DNA of 64,000 bases, taken from NCBI RefSeq assembly GCF_006970865.1, contig NZ_CP035503.1:4043001-4107000 (forward strand), written 5' to 3'. The notes under the pieces were generated by a model that made no database searches, had not been told where the DNA came from, and worked only from the letters and a program-made list of their open reading frames with translations. This stretch comes from Rhodoferax sediminis. GTDB taxonomy: Bacteria; Pseudomonadota; Gammaproteobacteria; Burkholderiales; Burkholderiaceae_C. Shown in pieces: positions 1 to 14,076 of the stretch. Made by a program: the position numbers and the translations under genes. How positions within the stretch are numbered: the first letter of the stretch is position 1; each line of letters begins with the position of its first letter.

Positions 1-2
1 CG

Positions 3-101
3 CTTTCTGAGAAACCGCTCGATCGTTATTTGAGAACTGACTACCGCCATGGGTCCATTGCCGTCAGTGGTGATTTCGACAAGCGGACCTTCAAAGGTTG
101 A
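3..101 (+). CDS. 3' end of an unidentified gene (partial)
   Basis: Frame 3 is open from the window edge to a TGA at 99-101, giving a 32-residue tail that ends DKRTFKG. The other two forward frames close within about 33 bases. The composition is protein-like but too short to assign to a family. It could be chance, since the stretch is short and has lower GC than the rest of the window. The tail is convergent with the VOC gene that follows. Confidence 0.25.
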   Translation, partial: LSEKPLDRYLRTDYRHGSIAVSGDFDKRTFKG

Positions 102-160
102 ATTCGGCGAGCTGCAAGACTCATCGCTTGTGGAGATCCGCTGAAATGACCTGTCATGCG

Positions 161-538
161 TCATGTCTTCACGGGTTGCATCAGGTGTGCGATCGCTCCG
201 GTGGGGTCTGCAACAATACAAATGCGGCCGACATCCGGCACGTCATGCGGGGGAACCACTACGCTTCCTCCGAGCAGTGAGGCCTGCTTGGCGCATTCCT
301 CCACATCATTGACTGCGATATAGAAATGCCAAAACGGCCCCTTGCCCGGTGTATCGGGTGTTGGGTTCATCATTCCAGCAACATCTTGGCCATTTCTCTG
401 AAACAGGGTGTAAATGCCAAATGGTCCTGCATCGACTTTCTTGAGCGTCCATCCGAACAGCTGACTAAAGAACGTCCCACTGCGCGCTTGGTCGAAAGTG
501 ACCAATTCGTGCCAGATAAACGGGCTTTGATTTGCCAT
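161..538 (-). CDS. VOC-fold (glyoxalase/bleomycin resistance-like) protein
   Basis: This is a 125-residue protein of the vicinal oxygen chelate superfamily. It begins MANQSPFIWHELVTFD, with the family features 'FFSQLFGWTLKKVDAGPFGIYTL', 'FWHFYIAVNDVEECAKQA' and the closing 'DPTGAIAHLMQP'. The start at 538 is preferred over the longer frame because AAGGGAGAACC lies just upstream and homology-like sequence begins there. Members bind a metal through His/Glu side chains in paired beta-alpha-beta-beta-beta units. The subgroup is the small 'enzyme related to lactoylglutathione lyase' type, whose substrates are mostly unknown. Hand-counted GC over 421-540 is about 52 percent, well below the neighbouring recG, so recent acquisition is possible. 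Confidence 0.85.
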   Translation of the reverse strand: MANQSPFIWHELVTFDQARSGTFFSQLFGWTLKKVDAGPFGIYTLFQRNGQDVAGMMNPTPDTPGKGPFWHFYIAVNDVEECAKQASLLGGSVVVPPHDVPDVGRICIVADPTGAIAHLMQPVKT

Positions 539-585
539 GGGTTCTCCCTTTTGTTGCAGGTTGATGTCACCGTAGCGCCAGCGCC

Positions 586-2709
<2,124 letters not shown>

Positions 2710-2715
2710 GGGACA

Positions 2716-2721
2716 ATTCTG
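2716..2721 (-). promoter_or_regulatory. Candidate -10 box for a leaderless recG transcript
   Basis: CAGAAT on the minus strand ends exactly 6 nt before the recG ATG. No ribosome binding site fits in that space. No convincing -35 was found. The same spacing recurs at 10620-10625 and 19562-19567. Confidence 0.35.
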
Positions 2722-2778
2722 CCTGCACTTCCGTCCCGCTTTTTAACTTGGCACGGGTTCGTCCAGCCCTCAAGCACC

Positions 2779-5044
<2,266 letters not shown>

Positions 5045-5062
5045 CCGGGTTCGGGCGGCCGT

Positions 5063-5773
5063 TCAACATCCCAGCCGGTCCGAGAGCGCCAGGAAGTCGC
5101 GCGCATGCAGCGTATTGCGCAGGTCGGGCGAAACATCCTTAATCGCGGCGAGCCCCAATTCCGCAGGGCGTTCGACGTAAGCCGTCTTCAGGCCGCAGGC
5201 GCGCGCCGCCGCCAGATCGTCGTGGTGCGCCGCCACCAGCATGACCTCGTCAGGCGCAACGTCGAAGACCTTGGCGGCCCCGAGGTAAACGGCCGGGTCG
5301 GGCTTGTACTTTCTGAAGACCTCGGCGGACAGGATGCAATCCCACGGCAGGCCGGCCCGTTTCGCCATGTCGGTCAGCAGGCCGATATTGCCGTTGGACA
5401 GCGTGCAAATGATGTATTTCGACTTCAGCCGACGCAAGCCTTCGACCGCATCGGGCCAGGCGTCGAGCCGGTGCCACGCCTTGTTGAGGTGGCGCTTTTG
5501 CGCTTCCGTCAGGTGCGTGATGTGGAACTGGTCGAGAACGTCGTCCAGGATCAGGCGGTGCAGGTCGTCGATCAGCGTCCAGCCCAGTTCGCCCGACATG
5601 ACGCGGCGCATGGCCGGCTGGTAGCCGGCGCGCCAGGCCAGCGCAAATGCGTCGGGGTCCACGGCCAGCTCCAGCGCGGCGACTTCGCGCGCGATGCCGC
5701 CATGCCAGTCGACCACCGTGCCGAACACATCGAACGCCAGCACCTTGAGCGATTCACATCCCGTAGAAGCCAT
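5063..5773 (-). CDS. Haloacid dehalogenase, type II
   Basis: This is a 236-residue HAD-superfamily hydrolase that fits (S)-2-haloacid dehalogenases, which hydrolyse 2-haloalkanoates to 2-hydroxy acids. Visible motifs: the nucleophile loop 'LAFDVFGTVVDWHGG' near residue 12, 'CTLSNGNIGLLTDMAKR' (motif II), 'AEVFRKYKPDPAVYLGAAKVF' (motif III Lys), and 'MLVAAHHDDLAAARACGLKTAYV'. The start at 5773 (MASTGCE) has GCGGGG seven bases upstream; an ATG five codons earlier is less well placed. It stands alone, converging on tgt. Natural substrate unknown: type II annotation is safe at family level only. Confidence 0.88.
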   Translation of the reverse strand: MASTGCESLKVLAFDVFGTVVDWHGGIAREVAALELAVDPDAFALAWRAGYQPAMRRVMSGELGWTLIDDLHRLILDDVLDQFHITHLTEAQKRHLNKAWHRLDAWPDAVEGLRRLKSKYIICTLSNGNIGLLTDMAKRAGLPWDCILSAEVFRKYKPDPAVYLGAAKVFDVAPDEVMLVAAHHDDLAAARACGLKTAYVERPAELGLAAIKDVSPDLRNTLHARDFLALSDRLGC

Positions 5774-5897
5774 ATTTTTACCCCGCATAAGGAACGCGAG
5801 TATTGTCTGGTAAACACATGCGCCCTGTACGCGCCGGCCCGCCCGTTGCAGAATCCACGGGCACGGCGCGCATGGCGCGGCGTGCAAGGAGATTCTC

Positions 5898-8006
<2,109 letters not shown>

Positions 8007-8027
8007 GCCGCTGCGGTCCGCGCCCGC

Positions 8028-10187
8028 TCAAAAGTGCTTGCTCAGGCTCACGTAGAGGCTGCGCCGCAGGCCGTACTGCGGTGCACCGACGCCGACGCCC
8101 GTGCCATCGCGCAGCAGGTAGGTTCTGTCGAACACATTCAGCAGCGAGACCCGCCCCTGCAGGTCGCCCTCGGCCTGCTTCCAGGTGTGCATGAAGGCCG
8201 CGTTGACCACGGTGTAGCCCGGCAAGGTGCCGCTGTTCGGCGCTCCCCCCTCGGGCGTATTGCGCAGCCCGCTGCCGAACAGCAGGTCGCCGCTGACCTG
8301 GTTGTCGCCGAACCGGTAGCTGGTGCCCGCCGACAGCGTGTAGGTCTGGTTGTGATCGAGGTAGATGTAGTGACTGGCAATGTAGGCCAGCTCGGCCGCA
8401 CCGAATAGGGACTGGCTGGAAATGATGTTGCTGCCCTGCGCTCTTTGAACCGCGAAATTCACATAGCTGGCCCAGTGCGCAGCGTCGTACCGGGCCGACA
8501 GCTCGAGTCCGCGCGCGTAGCCTTTGGCGTAGTTGAAGGGGGACAAAATCAGCGCCTGCCCGAACTGGCCTTCGTCCAGCAGGTTCCTGATGTTCTTGTA
8601 GTAGGCATCTGCCGACAGCGTGAGCCTGTCGTTCACCTTGTGCGACGCGCCGACATCGAAATAGTCGGTGCGCTCCGCCTTCACCGGATCGGAGCTGCTG
8701 ACCTCGGGCTGGTTGGTGGTACCCGTATAAAGATTGATGCTGGCCTGGGAGGCCAGCTCCTGCGGCGGCGGCGTGAAGTAGCGCGCGTAACCTGCATGCA
8801 GGGCGGTGGCCTCCGTCAGCTTGTAGGCCAGGTTGACGCGCGGGCTGAGCTGGTGCTCCGTCGTGAAAGCGTTCACGGCATCGAAGCGCAGCCCGTAATT
8901 CAGCGTCAGCTTGGGGTTGAGCCGCCACTCGTCCTGCGCGTACAGGCTGAACAGCTGCCCGATCTTGCCCGAGTTGTCGGTGATCGTCAGCGGATCGCTG
9001 CCGGACTGGCTGCCGTCGGCGCCGACCGGGAAAACCGCCACCGAGTTGTCGCTTCGCGTGGCCTGGCGCGTATAGGCGGAGCCGAAGCGCAGCATATGGT
9101 CCGAACTGGCCTTGTACGACGCATCGAATTGCAGGCCGTTGGCCGTGTTCGAGCGCAGCGTGTTGGAGGCGACGCCGTTGTAGATCAGATCGCCCACGGG
9201 ATCGGGCAGATAGTGCAGGTCCGAGTACTGGTGGAACGCCGATATCTGGTAGTCGAGCTTGTCCAGGGACTTCTGGAACGACAGCACGGCAAACCGGTTG
9301 ACTTCGGTTTGCTGCTCCCGCACGTCGCTTGACGGCAGGGCGTTGAAGCCTGTCGCGGTGTCGCTGAACCCCGTCAGCGAGTAGCTCGGCATCTGGCCGG
9401 GATTGGTGGGGATCTGGAACTTCCCGTTGTACGTGCCGAACATGAAGCCGATGCGGGTGCTGTCGTCCACGAAGTACGAGAAATTGCCAAACGTCTTGCC
9501 CTGGCGCGTGTGGTCGTTTTGCGGGTTCAGGGTGGGCTGCGGATTCTCGATGCCGTTGTCGTTCGACACCAGACTGCCCGACAGGTAGTAGCTCAGGTTG
9601 CCTTTCGCGCCGTAGAACGACGCATTCTCTTCCTGGGTGTTGTGGCTGCCGAGCACCAGCCCCAGCGAGCCGCCGGGCTTGGCCAGGCCTTCCTTGGTCT
9701 GGATATCGACAATGCCCGCCGTGCGCAGGCCGTACTGCGCGGGCAGCGCACCGGTCAGAAAGTCCACCGACTGCACGTAGCGCGTATCGATCGACTGGCC
9801 GAAACCGGAAATGCTTTCCGGCAATTCCACGCCATTGATGCGGTACTGCACGTTGCCATGGTCGTCGCGCACGTGGATGGAGCCGGAGGCGGTCGAGTCC
9901 TTGGAAACGCCGGGCACGCGCAGCAGGACCTCGTCGAACGGTGTGGCGTCGCCCTGCCCCAGCGAGTCGATGAGCGAGCGGTCGATGCGGTACACCGTGG
10001 TGCCCACCTTCGGGGTCAGGTCGATGCCGGTTTTTTTCGACTGCTGCACGGTGATATCCACCGTGGAGAGTGTGCCGGCGTCATCGGCCGCGGGTGGCAC
10101 ATCGGCGGGCGGTGCGGCCCACGCCCCCAGGCTGGTCAACATGCCCGACAGACAAAAAACAAGCGGACGCAATTGAAACGAATGCAT
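8028..10187 (-). CDS. TonB-dependent outer-membrane receptor (module 1)
   Basis: This 719-residue receptor imports a ligand across the outer membrane using TonB energy. A signal peptide ends near AWA (residue 25), followed by a TonB-box-like STVDITVQ. The plug domain carries 'TPFDEVLLRVPGVSKDSTASG' and 'VQYRINGVELPESISGFGQ'. The beta-barrel ends in 'LRRSLYVSLSKHF' with the terminal Phe expected of outer-membrane proteins. The ATG at 10187 is chosen because GGAGG sits seven bases upstream; the frame also holds a TTG two codons earlier. It lies 90 bp behind a small CxxC protein gene in the same direction, the same pairing as at 16.7-19.6 kb. Ligand unknown; metal chelate is an inference from that partner. 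Confidence 0.93.
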   Translation of the reverse strand: MHSFQLRPLVFCLSGMLTSLGAWAAPPADVPPAADDAGTLSTVDITVQQSKKTGIDLTPKVGTTVYRIDRSLIDSLGQGDATPFDEVLLRVPGVSKDSTASGSIHVRDDHGNVQYRINGVELPESISGFGQSIDTRYVQSVDFLTGALPAQYGLRTAGIVDIQTKEGLAKPGGSLGLVLGSHNTQEENASFYGAKGNLSYYLSGSLVSNDNGIENPQPTLNPQNDHTRQGKTFGNFSYFVDDSTRIGFMFGTYNGKFQIPTNPGQMPSYSLTGFSDTATGFNALPSSDVREQQTEVNRFAVLSFQKSLDKLDYQISAFHQYSDLHYLPDPVGDLIYNGVASNTLRSNTANGLQFDASYKASSDHMLRFGSAYTRQATRSDNSVAVFPVGADGSQSGSDPLTITDNSGKIGQLFSLYAQDEWRLNPKLTLNYGLRFDAVNAFTTEHQLSPRVNLAYKLTEATALHAGYARYFTPPPQELASQASINLYTGTTNQPEVSSSDPVKAERTDYFDVGASHKVNDRLTLSADAYYKNIRNLLDEGQFGQALILSPFNYAKGYARGLELSARYDAAHWASYVNFAVQRAQGSNIISSQSLFGAAELAYIASHYIYLDHNQTYTLSAGTSYRFGDNQVSGDLLFGSGLRNTPEGGAPNSGTLPGYTVVNAAFMHTWKQAEGDLQGRVSLLNVFDRTYLLRDGTGVGVGAPQYGLRRSLYVSLSKHF

Positions 10188-10277
10188 GGACAAACCTCCA
10201 GAACCATGGCGAACGGGACGCCGGCGATGCGCCGGCGTCTGACAGGAAACCTCAGGGAATGGCCGTTTCCGGCGCTG

Positions 10278-10613
10278 TCACAAGGTTCGCGTGGGAGGTC
10301 CGCAGATGCACGGGAACGGCACCGCCTCTGCGTGGTGCAGGGATGCCGTGGGCGTCCGCTCGAGCGCGTAGAGCGGGACGTACGAGGGAACGGGGACGGC
10401 GACGGGAACCACCGTGTCGGAGACCGCATGCACGACCGCGGCGCAAATGGCGCAGTCGTATTCTTCGCCCGCCGGGTGATGATGGGTCGCCGCGGTGGAC
10501 ACGAGCAGTGCAAAGGCGAGCGCCACCACCACGGCCAGCCAGCGCCATGCGCTGGCGCGTCGGCGCAGCAGGTCGAGCGGGTTCGCGGAGGGTGGGGCGT
10601 TGCTTGCGGTCAC
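10278..10613 (-). CDS. Small membrane-anchored His/Cys protein, DUF2946-like (module 1)
   Basis: This is a predicted 111-residue protein. After a short basic N-terminus ([11 protein letters not shown]) comes one hydrophobic segment, 'LAVVVALAFALLVSTAA', then a His cluster THHHPAGEEYDC and a CAIC motif followed by His. A C-terminal CIC lies near the end. This layout resembles DUF2946 proteins, which sit next to TonB receptors in metal-handling loci; the family call is tentative. The GTG at 10613 is preferred to an ATG at 10712 because the added 33 residues look non-coding and a CATAAT box ends 6 nt before the GTG. Probably co-transcribed with the receptor downstream. Confidence 0.6.
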   Translation of the reverse strand: MTASNAPPSANPLDLLRRRASAWRWLAVVVALAFALLVSTAATHHHPAGEEYDCAICAAVVHAVSDTVVPVAVPVPSYVPLYALERTPTASLHHAEAVPFPCICGPPTRTL

Positions 10614-10619
10614 GGCGTG

Positions 10620-10625
10620 ATTATG
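10620..10625 (-). promoter_or_regulatory. Candidate -10 box, leaderless start of module 1
   Basis: CATAAT on the minus strand lies exactly 6 nt before the GTG at 10613, the same geometry as the GATAAT in front of the module 2 homologue (19562-19567). No good -35 was seen. Confidence 0.35.
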
Positions 10626-10700
10626 GATGGAACACGCGTACGCGAGGCGGCGCTCGCCGCGGCCGCACGGCAGCAGGTGAAACCCTCGGCTTCGGCGCAA

Positions 10701-10733
10701 ATGGTTGCGCACGCAACTATATCAATCTATAAT
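10701..10733 (+). promoter_or_regulatory. Promoter with overlapping MarR-type operator
   Basis: TTGCGC (10705-10710) and a perfect TATAAT (10728-10733) are spaced by 17 bp. Overlapping the -35 is GTTGCG-CA-CGCAAC (10704-10717), a perfect inverted repeat, which extends with one mismatched pair to 20 bp (10701-10720). The layout suits repression by a MarR dimer, and a MarR gene is the last gene of the operon this promoter would serve. Confidence 0.7.
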
Positions 10734-10760
10734 CGCGCCCACTCCTCCACCGCCATCCGG

Positions 10761-12407
10761 ATGCCCATGACGACCGCCTCTTCCTTCCCCGACAAAGTCC
10801 CGGTGGTCATTGCCGGTGGCGGCCCGGTCGGCCTGTCGCTGGCGGCGCTGCTGGCACGCCACGGCGTCGCCTGCCTCGTGCTGGAGGCCGATGCGTCGTA
10901 CTGCGAGGGGAGCCGGGCCATCTGCATCTCGCGCCGCTCGCAGGAAATCCTCGGCTGGGTCGGCGCCGACCGTCCCCTGGTCGACAAGGGCCTGTCGTGG
11001 GTCGGCGGGCGCAGCTACTTCCAGGGCACCGAAGTGCTGCATTTCAAAATGCCGAGCGAGCCCACCGAGCGCTTCGCGCCGATGGTCAACATCCAGCAGT
11101 ACTACATCGAGCAGTACGCGCACGCGGCGGCGGCGCGCATCGGCGGGGTCGATGTGCGCTGGTCGGCCCGCGTGACGCAGGTGCGACCTCAGGCCGCAGG
11201 CGTGGACGTTGATTTTGAAACGGCGGATGGCGCCACGCACAGCGTGCACACCGACTGGCTGGTCGCCTGCGACGGCGGGCGCAGCACGGTGCGCGAGCAA
11301 CTGGGCCTGCAGCTCGAGGGCATGCAGTACGAGGGGCGCTACGTGATCGTGGACATCGAGCAGGACACGCAGCGCGCCGTGGAGCGCCTGGCCTGGTTCG
11401 ACCCGCCGTCCAATCCGGGCTCCACCATCCTGATGCACCGCCAGCCCGACAACGTCTGGCGCATCGACTACCAGGTTGCCGATCACGAGGATCCGGTGGA
11501 GGCGGTCAAACCCGAGAACGTGCTGCCGCGCGTGCAGGCGCACCTGGACATGATCGGCGAGACGGCGCCCTGGAAGCCTCTGTGGATTTCTATCTACAAC
11601 GCCAAATGCCTGACGCTGCCGAACTACCGGCACGGCCGCGTGCTGTTCGCGGGCGATACGGCGCACCTGGTGCCGATTTTTGGCGTGCGCGGCCTCAACT
11701 CGGGGCTGGACGATGCCGGCAACCTGGCCTGGAAGCTGGCCCTGGTGCAGCAGGGTCACGCCAGCCAGGCGCTGCTGGACAGCTACTCCGTGGAGCGCGT
11801 TCTGGCAACGCGCGAGAACATCGCCTACGGCGCCAAGAGCACCGAATTCATGGCCCCGCCGCACCACGGCTTTGCGCTGATGCGAGAGGCCGCGTTGCGG
11901 CTGGCAACGGTGGCACCCAGCGTGCGCCCGCTGATCAACCCGCGCCAGTCGGCGCCGATCGAGTATGCGGGCTCGCCCCTGAACCAGCCGGAGCGCGCTG
12001 GCGCCTTTGCGGGCAGCGCCCATGCCGGCCTGCCGGCGCCCGAGGCCTCGCTGCAAACCCTGCAGGGCCCGGGGCACCTGACGACACTGTTCGGCACGTG
12101 TTTTGTGGCACTGTACTTCTCCAGCGAGCCCGATGTGCCCGCGACCTTGCAGCAGTTTGCCGGCACCGGGCGCGCGGGCGCTGCCGCGCTGCGCCTGGTG
12201 CGCGTGGCGGCCCGGGGCGCTGCGAACGCCGACACGGTCGTCGATGCGCTCGGGCAGGCCTGGCAGCGCTACGACGCGGCCGAAGGCACGCTCTATCTGA
12301 TCCGGCCCGATGGCTACGTCATGGGGCGCTGGCGCGACGCCGCAGCGTCGCCCGCCCCCATTACTGCGGCGCTTGCACGTGTCCTGACGGAGACCCCCCA
12401 TGAGTGA
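10761..12407 (+). CDS. FAD-dependent aromatic-ring hydroxylase family monooxygenase
   Basis: This is a 548-residue flavoprotein of the PheA/MhpA-like group, which hydroxylates aromatic rings using NAD(P)H and O2. The N-terminal Rossmann motif is 'VPVVIAGGGPVGLSLAALLA'. The 'DWLVACDGGRSTVREQLGL' block and the FAD ribityl-binding block 'GRVLFAGDTAHLVPIFGVRG' with 'LNSGLDDAGNLAWKL' follow. The C-terminal 150 residues form the thioredoxin-like domain typical of this group. Two ATGs (10761, 10767) are close together and either may be used. The stop overlaps the next small gene by 8 bp. With the Bug receptor and MarR gene downstream, it looks like part of an inducible aromatic catabolic operon. Exact substrate unknown. 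Confidence 0.88.
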   Translation: MPMTTASSFPDKVPVVIAGGGPVGLSLAALLARHGVACLVLEADASYCEGSRAICISRRSQEILGWVGADRPLVDKGLSWVGGRSYFQGTEVLHFKMPSEPTERFAPMVNIQQYYIEQYAHAAAARIGGVDVRWSARVTQVRPQAAGVDVDFETADGATHSVHTDWLVACDGGRSTVREQLGLQLEGMQYEGRYVIVDIEQDTQRAVERLAWFDPPSNPGSTILMHRQPDNVWRIDYQVADHEDPVEAVKPENVLPRVQAHLDMIGETAPWKPLWISIYNAKCLTLPNYRHGRVLFAGDTAHLVPIFGVRGLNSGLDDAGNLAWKLALVQQGHASQALLDSYSVERVLATRENIAYGAKSTEFMAPPHHGFALMREAALRLATVAPSVRPLINPRQSAPIEYAGSPLNQPERAGAFAGSAHAGLPAPEASLQTLQGPGHLTTLFGTCFVALYFSSEPDVPATLQQFAGTGRAGAAALRLVRVAARGAANADTVVDALGQAWQRYDAAEGTLYLIRPDGYVMGRWRDAAASPAPITAALARVLTETPHE

Positions 12408-12579
12408 AGCCCAGCTTGAGTTGACCTACACCGCACTGGCAGAATGCATCGGCCGTGTTGGCGAAAATAAAACCTCCCTGCTGCTGGCAACGCTGGCGCT
12501 GGATCTGCTGAGCCAACAGGCGGATGTCAAGACCGCACTCGCGCACATTTTGCAGGCCGAGCGGCTCGCCAACACCTGA
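12400..12579 (+). CDS. 59-residue helical protein coupled to the hydroxylase (DUF2783-like?)
   Basis: An ATG at 12400, inside the last codons of the hydroxylase, opens a 59-codon frame closing with TGA at 12577-12579. It reads MSEAQLELTYTALAEC, then 'IGRVGENKTSLLLATLALDL', ending in LQAERLANT. It has no signal or membrane segment and looks like a two-helix hairpin. Small proteins of this size (DUF2783 and relatives) are known beside FAD hydroxylases, and the Leu-rich central helix is reminiscent of them, but I cannot confirm membership. The 8-bp overlap with the hydroxylase stop and the tight fit to the next gene argue that it is a real, co-translated gene. Confidence 0.65.
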   Translation: MSEAQLELTYTALAECIGRVGENKTSLLLATLALDLLSQQADVKTALAHILQAERLANT

Positions 12580-12599
12580 TTCATTTTTGAAGGGACCCC

Positions 12600-13577
12600 A
12601 TGCAAGCTGTCACCACCCTGATCCGGCAATTCCTGTGCGTTGGCCTGCTGGCGGTCGCCGCCTCGGCATCCGCTCAAACCTACCCGACCAAACCAATTGA
12701 ATGGGTGGTGCCATATCCCGCAGGCGGTGGCACCGACGTGGTGGCGCGCATGCTGGCAGACGCCATGGGCAAGACGCTGGGCCAGACCCTCATCATCACC
12801 AACAAGCCGGGCGCCGCCACCAACATCGGCGCGGACTATGTGGCCCATGCCAGGGCCGATGGCTACACCCTGCTGTCCGCCGACACGGGAACGCTGGCAG
12901 CCAACCCGGCGCTGTACCGCAAGCTCAACTACAGCGCGGAGAAGGACTTTGCCCCGGTCGGGCTAATGGCGCGCTTCCCGATGATTCTGGTGGTGAACAC
13001 CAAGGTTCCGGTAAAGAATCTCAAGGAGTTCATCGCCTGGGCCAAAAGCCAGAGTGACGGAGCCAACTTCGCCACACCGGGCTCGGGCAGCCCGCACCAT
13101 CTGGCTACGGAATTGTTTGGCCAGCAGGCCGGCTTGAAGTTGACGCATATCCCCTACCGCGGCGCCGCCCCCGCCATCCAGGACGTGGTCGGCGGCCAGG
13201 TGCCCTTCATGTTCGTCGACACGGCCAGCGGCTCCTCCTTCATCGCCGCCGGCAAACTGCGCCCGATCGGCATTGCCAGCGCGCGGCGGGTGAAGAATTT
13301 CGACACCATTCCCACACTCGCCGAGCAGGGTCTGAAGGGTTTTGAAGCCTATGCCTGGCAGGGGCTGGTGGTACCGGCCGCCACCCCGGCGGACATCGTG
13401 GCCAGGCTGAACAAGGCACTGGTGCAGGCGCTGGACTCGACCGACGTGAAGGCGCGCTTCCAGACCCTGGGCCTCGAAGCCATTCCCAGCACCCCGGTGC
13501 AGATGGCGGCCTACACCAGGAGCGAACGCGACAAATGGGGCGCCGTGATCCGCGCCAGCGGCATCAAACTGGATTGA
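12600..13577 (+). CDS. Bug-family tripartite tricarboxylate transporter substrate-binding protein
   Basis: This is a 325-residue periplasmic receptor. The signal peptide 'LLAVAASASAQ' ends near residue 25. The Bug signature follows: 'YPTKPIEWVVPYPAGGGTDV' with 'LADAMGKTLGQTLIITNKPG', then 'GADYVAHARADGYTLL' and 'HIPYRGAAPAIQDVVGGQV'. Bug proteins bind carboxylated compounds and are hugely expanded in Burkholderiales, often without a dedicated permease nearby; none is seen here. GAAGGGACCCC precedes the ATG. Its position in an operon with a ring hydroxylase suggests it captures an aromatic or dicarboxylic acid that the hydroxylase pathway uses. Confidence 0.93.
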   Translation: MQAVTTLIRQFLCVGLLAVAASASAQTYPTKPIEWVVPYPAGGGTDVVARMLADAMGKTLGQTLIITNKPGAATNIGADYVAHARADGYTLLSADTGTLAANPALYRKLNYSAEKDFAPVGLMARFPMILVVNTKVPVKNLKEFIAWAKSQSDGANFATPGSGSPHHLATELFGQQAGLKLTHIPYRGAAPAIQDVVGGQVPFMFVDTASGSSFIAAGKLRPIGIASARRVKNFDTIPTLAEQGLKGFEAYAWQGLVVPAATPADIVARLNKALVQALDSTDVKARFQTLGLEAIPSTPVQMAAYTRSERDKWGAVIRASGIKLD

Positions 13578-13584
13578 CCCCAGC

Positions 13585-14076
13585 GTGCACCGCCTGCCGT
13601 CCGCCCACCTGAATCCGGACGCCGCGCCGCCGCTGGAGCGGACGCTGACGTACCGGCTGCACCTGCTGCACAAGCTGACCGACCTGGGCAGTCAGCGCGC
13701 CTATGCGGCCGATGCCGGGCTGTCCCTGAGCGACGGACGCTGCCTGGCGGCGATCGGCGCGTTTGCGCCCTTGTCGGTGAATGATCTGGCCCACAAGGCC
13801 AACCTCAACAAGGGTCAGGCCAGCCGGGCCGCGCAATCGCTGGTGGAGCAGGGGCTGGTGCGCAAGGCCGACAATGCAAGCGATGGCCGCGGCGTGGTGT
13901 TGACCCTCACGCCTGCGGGTCGCCAGGCCTGGCGACGTGCGATGCGCGTCATCGGGCAACGAAACGAGGCCATTTTTGGCTGCCTGCCGGCCGCGGAGCA
14001 GGCGCAGTTGAGCCAGCTCTTCGACCGCCTGATCCAGCAGGCTCAGATGCTGAACACCGTCAGCACGCCGGTGTAG
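13585..14076 (+). CDS. MarR-family transcriptional regulator
   Basis: This is a 163-residue winged-helix regulator. It has a dimerisation helix ('RLHLLHKLTDLGSQRAYA'), a helix-turn-helix 'LSVNDLAHKANLNKGQASRA' followed by 'QSLVEQGLVRKADNASDGRG' for the wing, and a C-terminal helix. The start is a GTG only 7 bp after the Bug gene stop, so it is in the same operon. MarR proteins usually repress and are released by small aromatic ligands. The 20-bp palindrome over the operon promoter (10701-10720) is the likely binding site, which would give autoregulation. Its 3' end overlaps the convergent FIST gene by 34 bp. Confidence 0.9.
   Translation: MHRLPSAHLNPDAAPPLERTLTYRLHLLHKLTDLGSQRAYAADAGLSLSDGRCLAAIGAFAPLSVNDLAHKANLNKGQASRAAQSLVEQGLVRKADNASDGRGVVLTLTPAGRQAWRRAMRVIGQRNEAIFGCLPAAEQAQLSQLFDRLIQQAQMLNTVSTPV

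Noticed and set aside
98..280. A 60-codon plus-strand ORF near the window start
   Set aside because: It overlaps the 3' end of the VOC gene on the other strand, has a Cys/His-rich random composition and no ribosome binding site.
9510..10760. Upstream extension of the FAD hydroxylase frame
   Set aside because: It runs antisense through the TonB receptor and CxxC genes and passes the promoter at 10705-10733; the real protein starts at 10761 or 10767.
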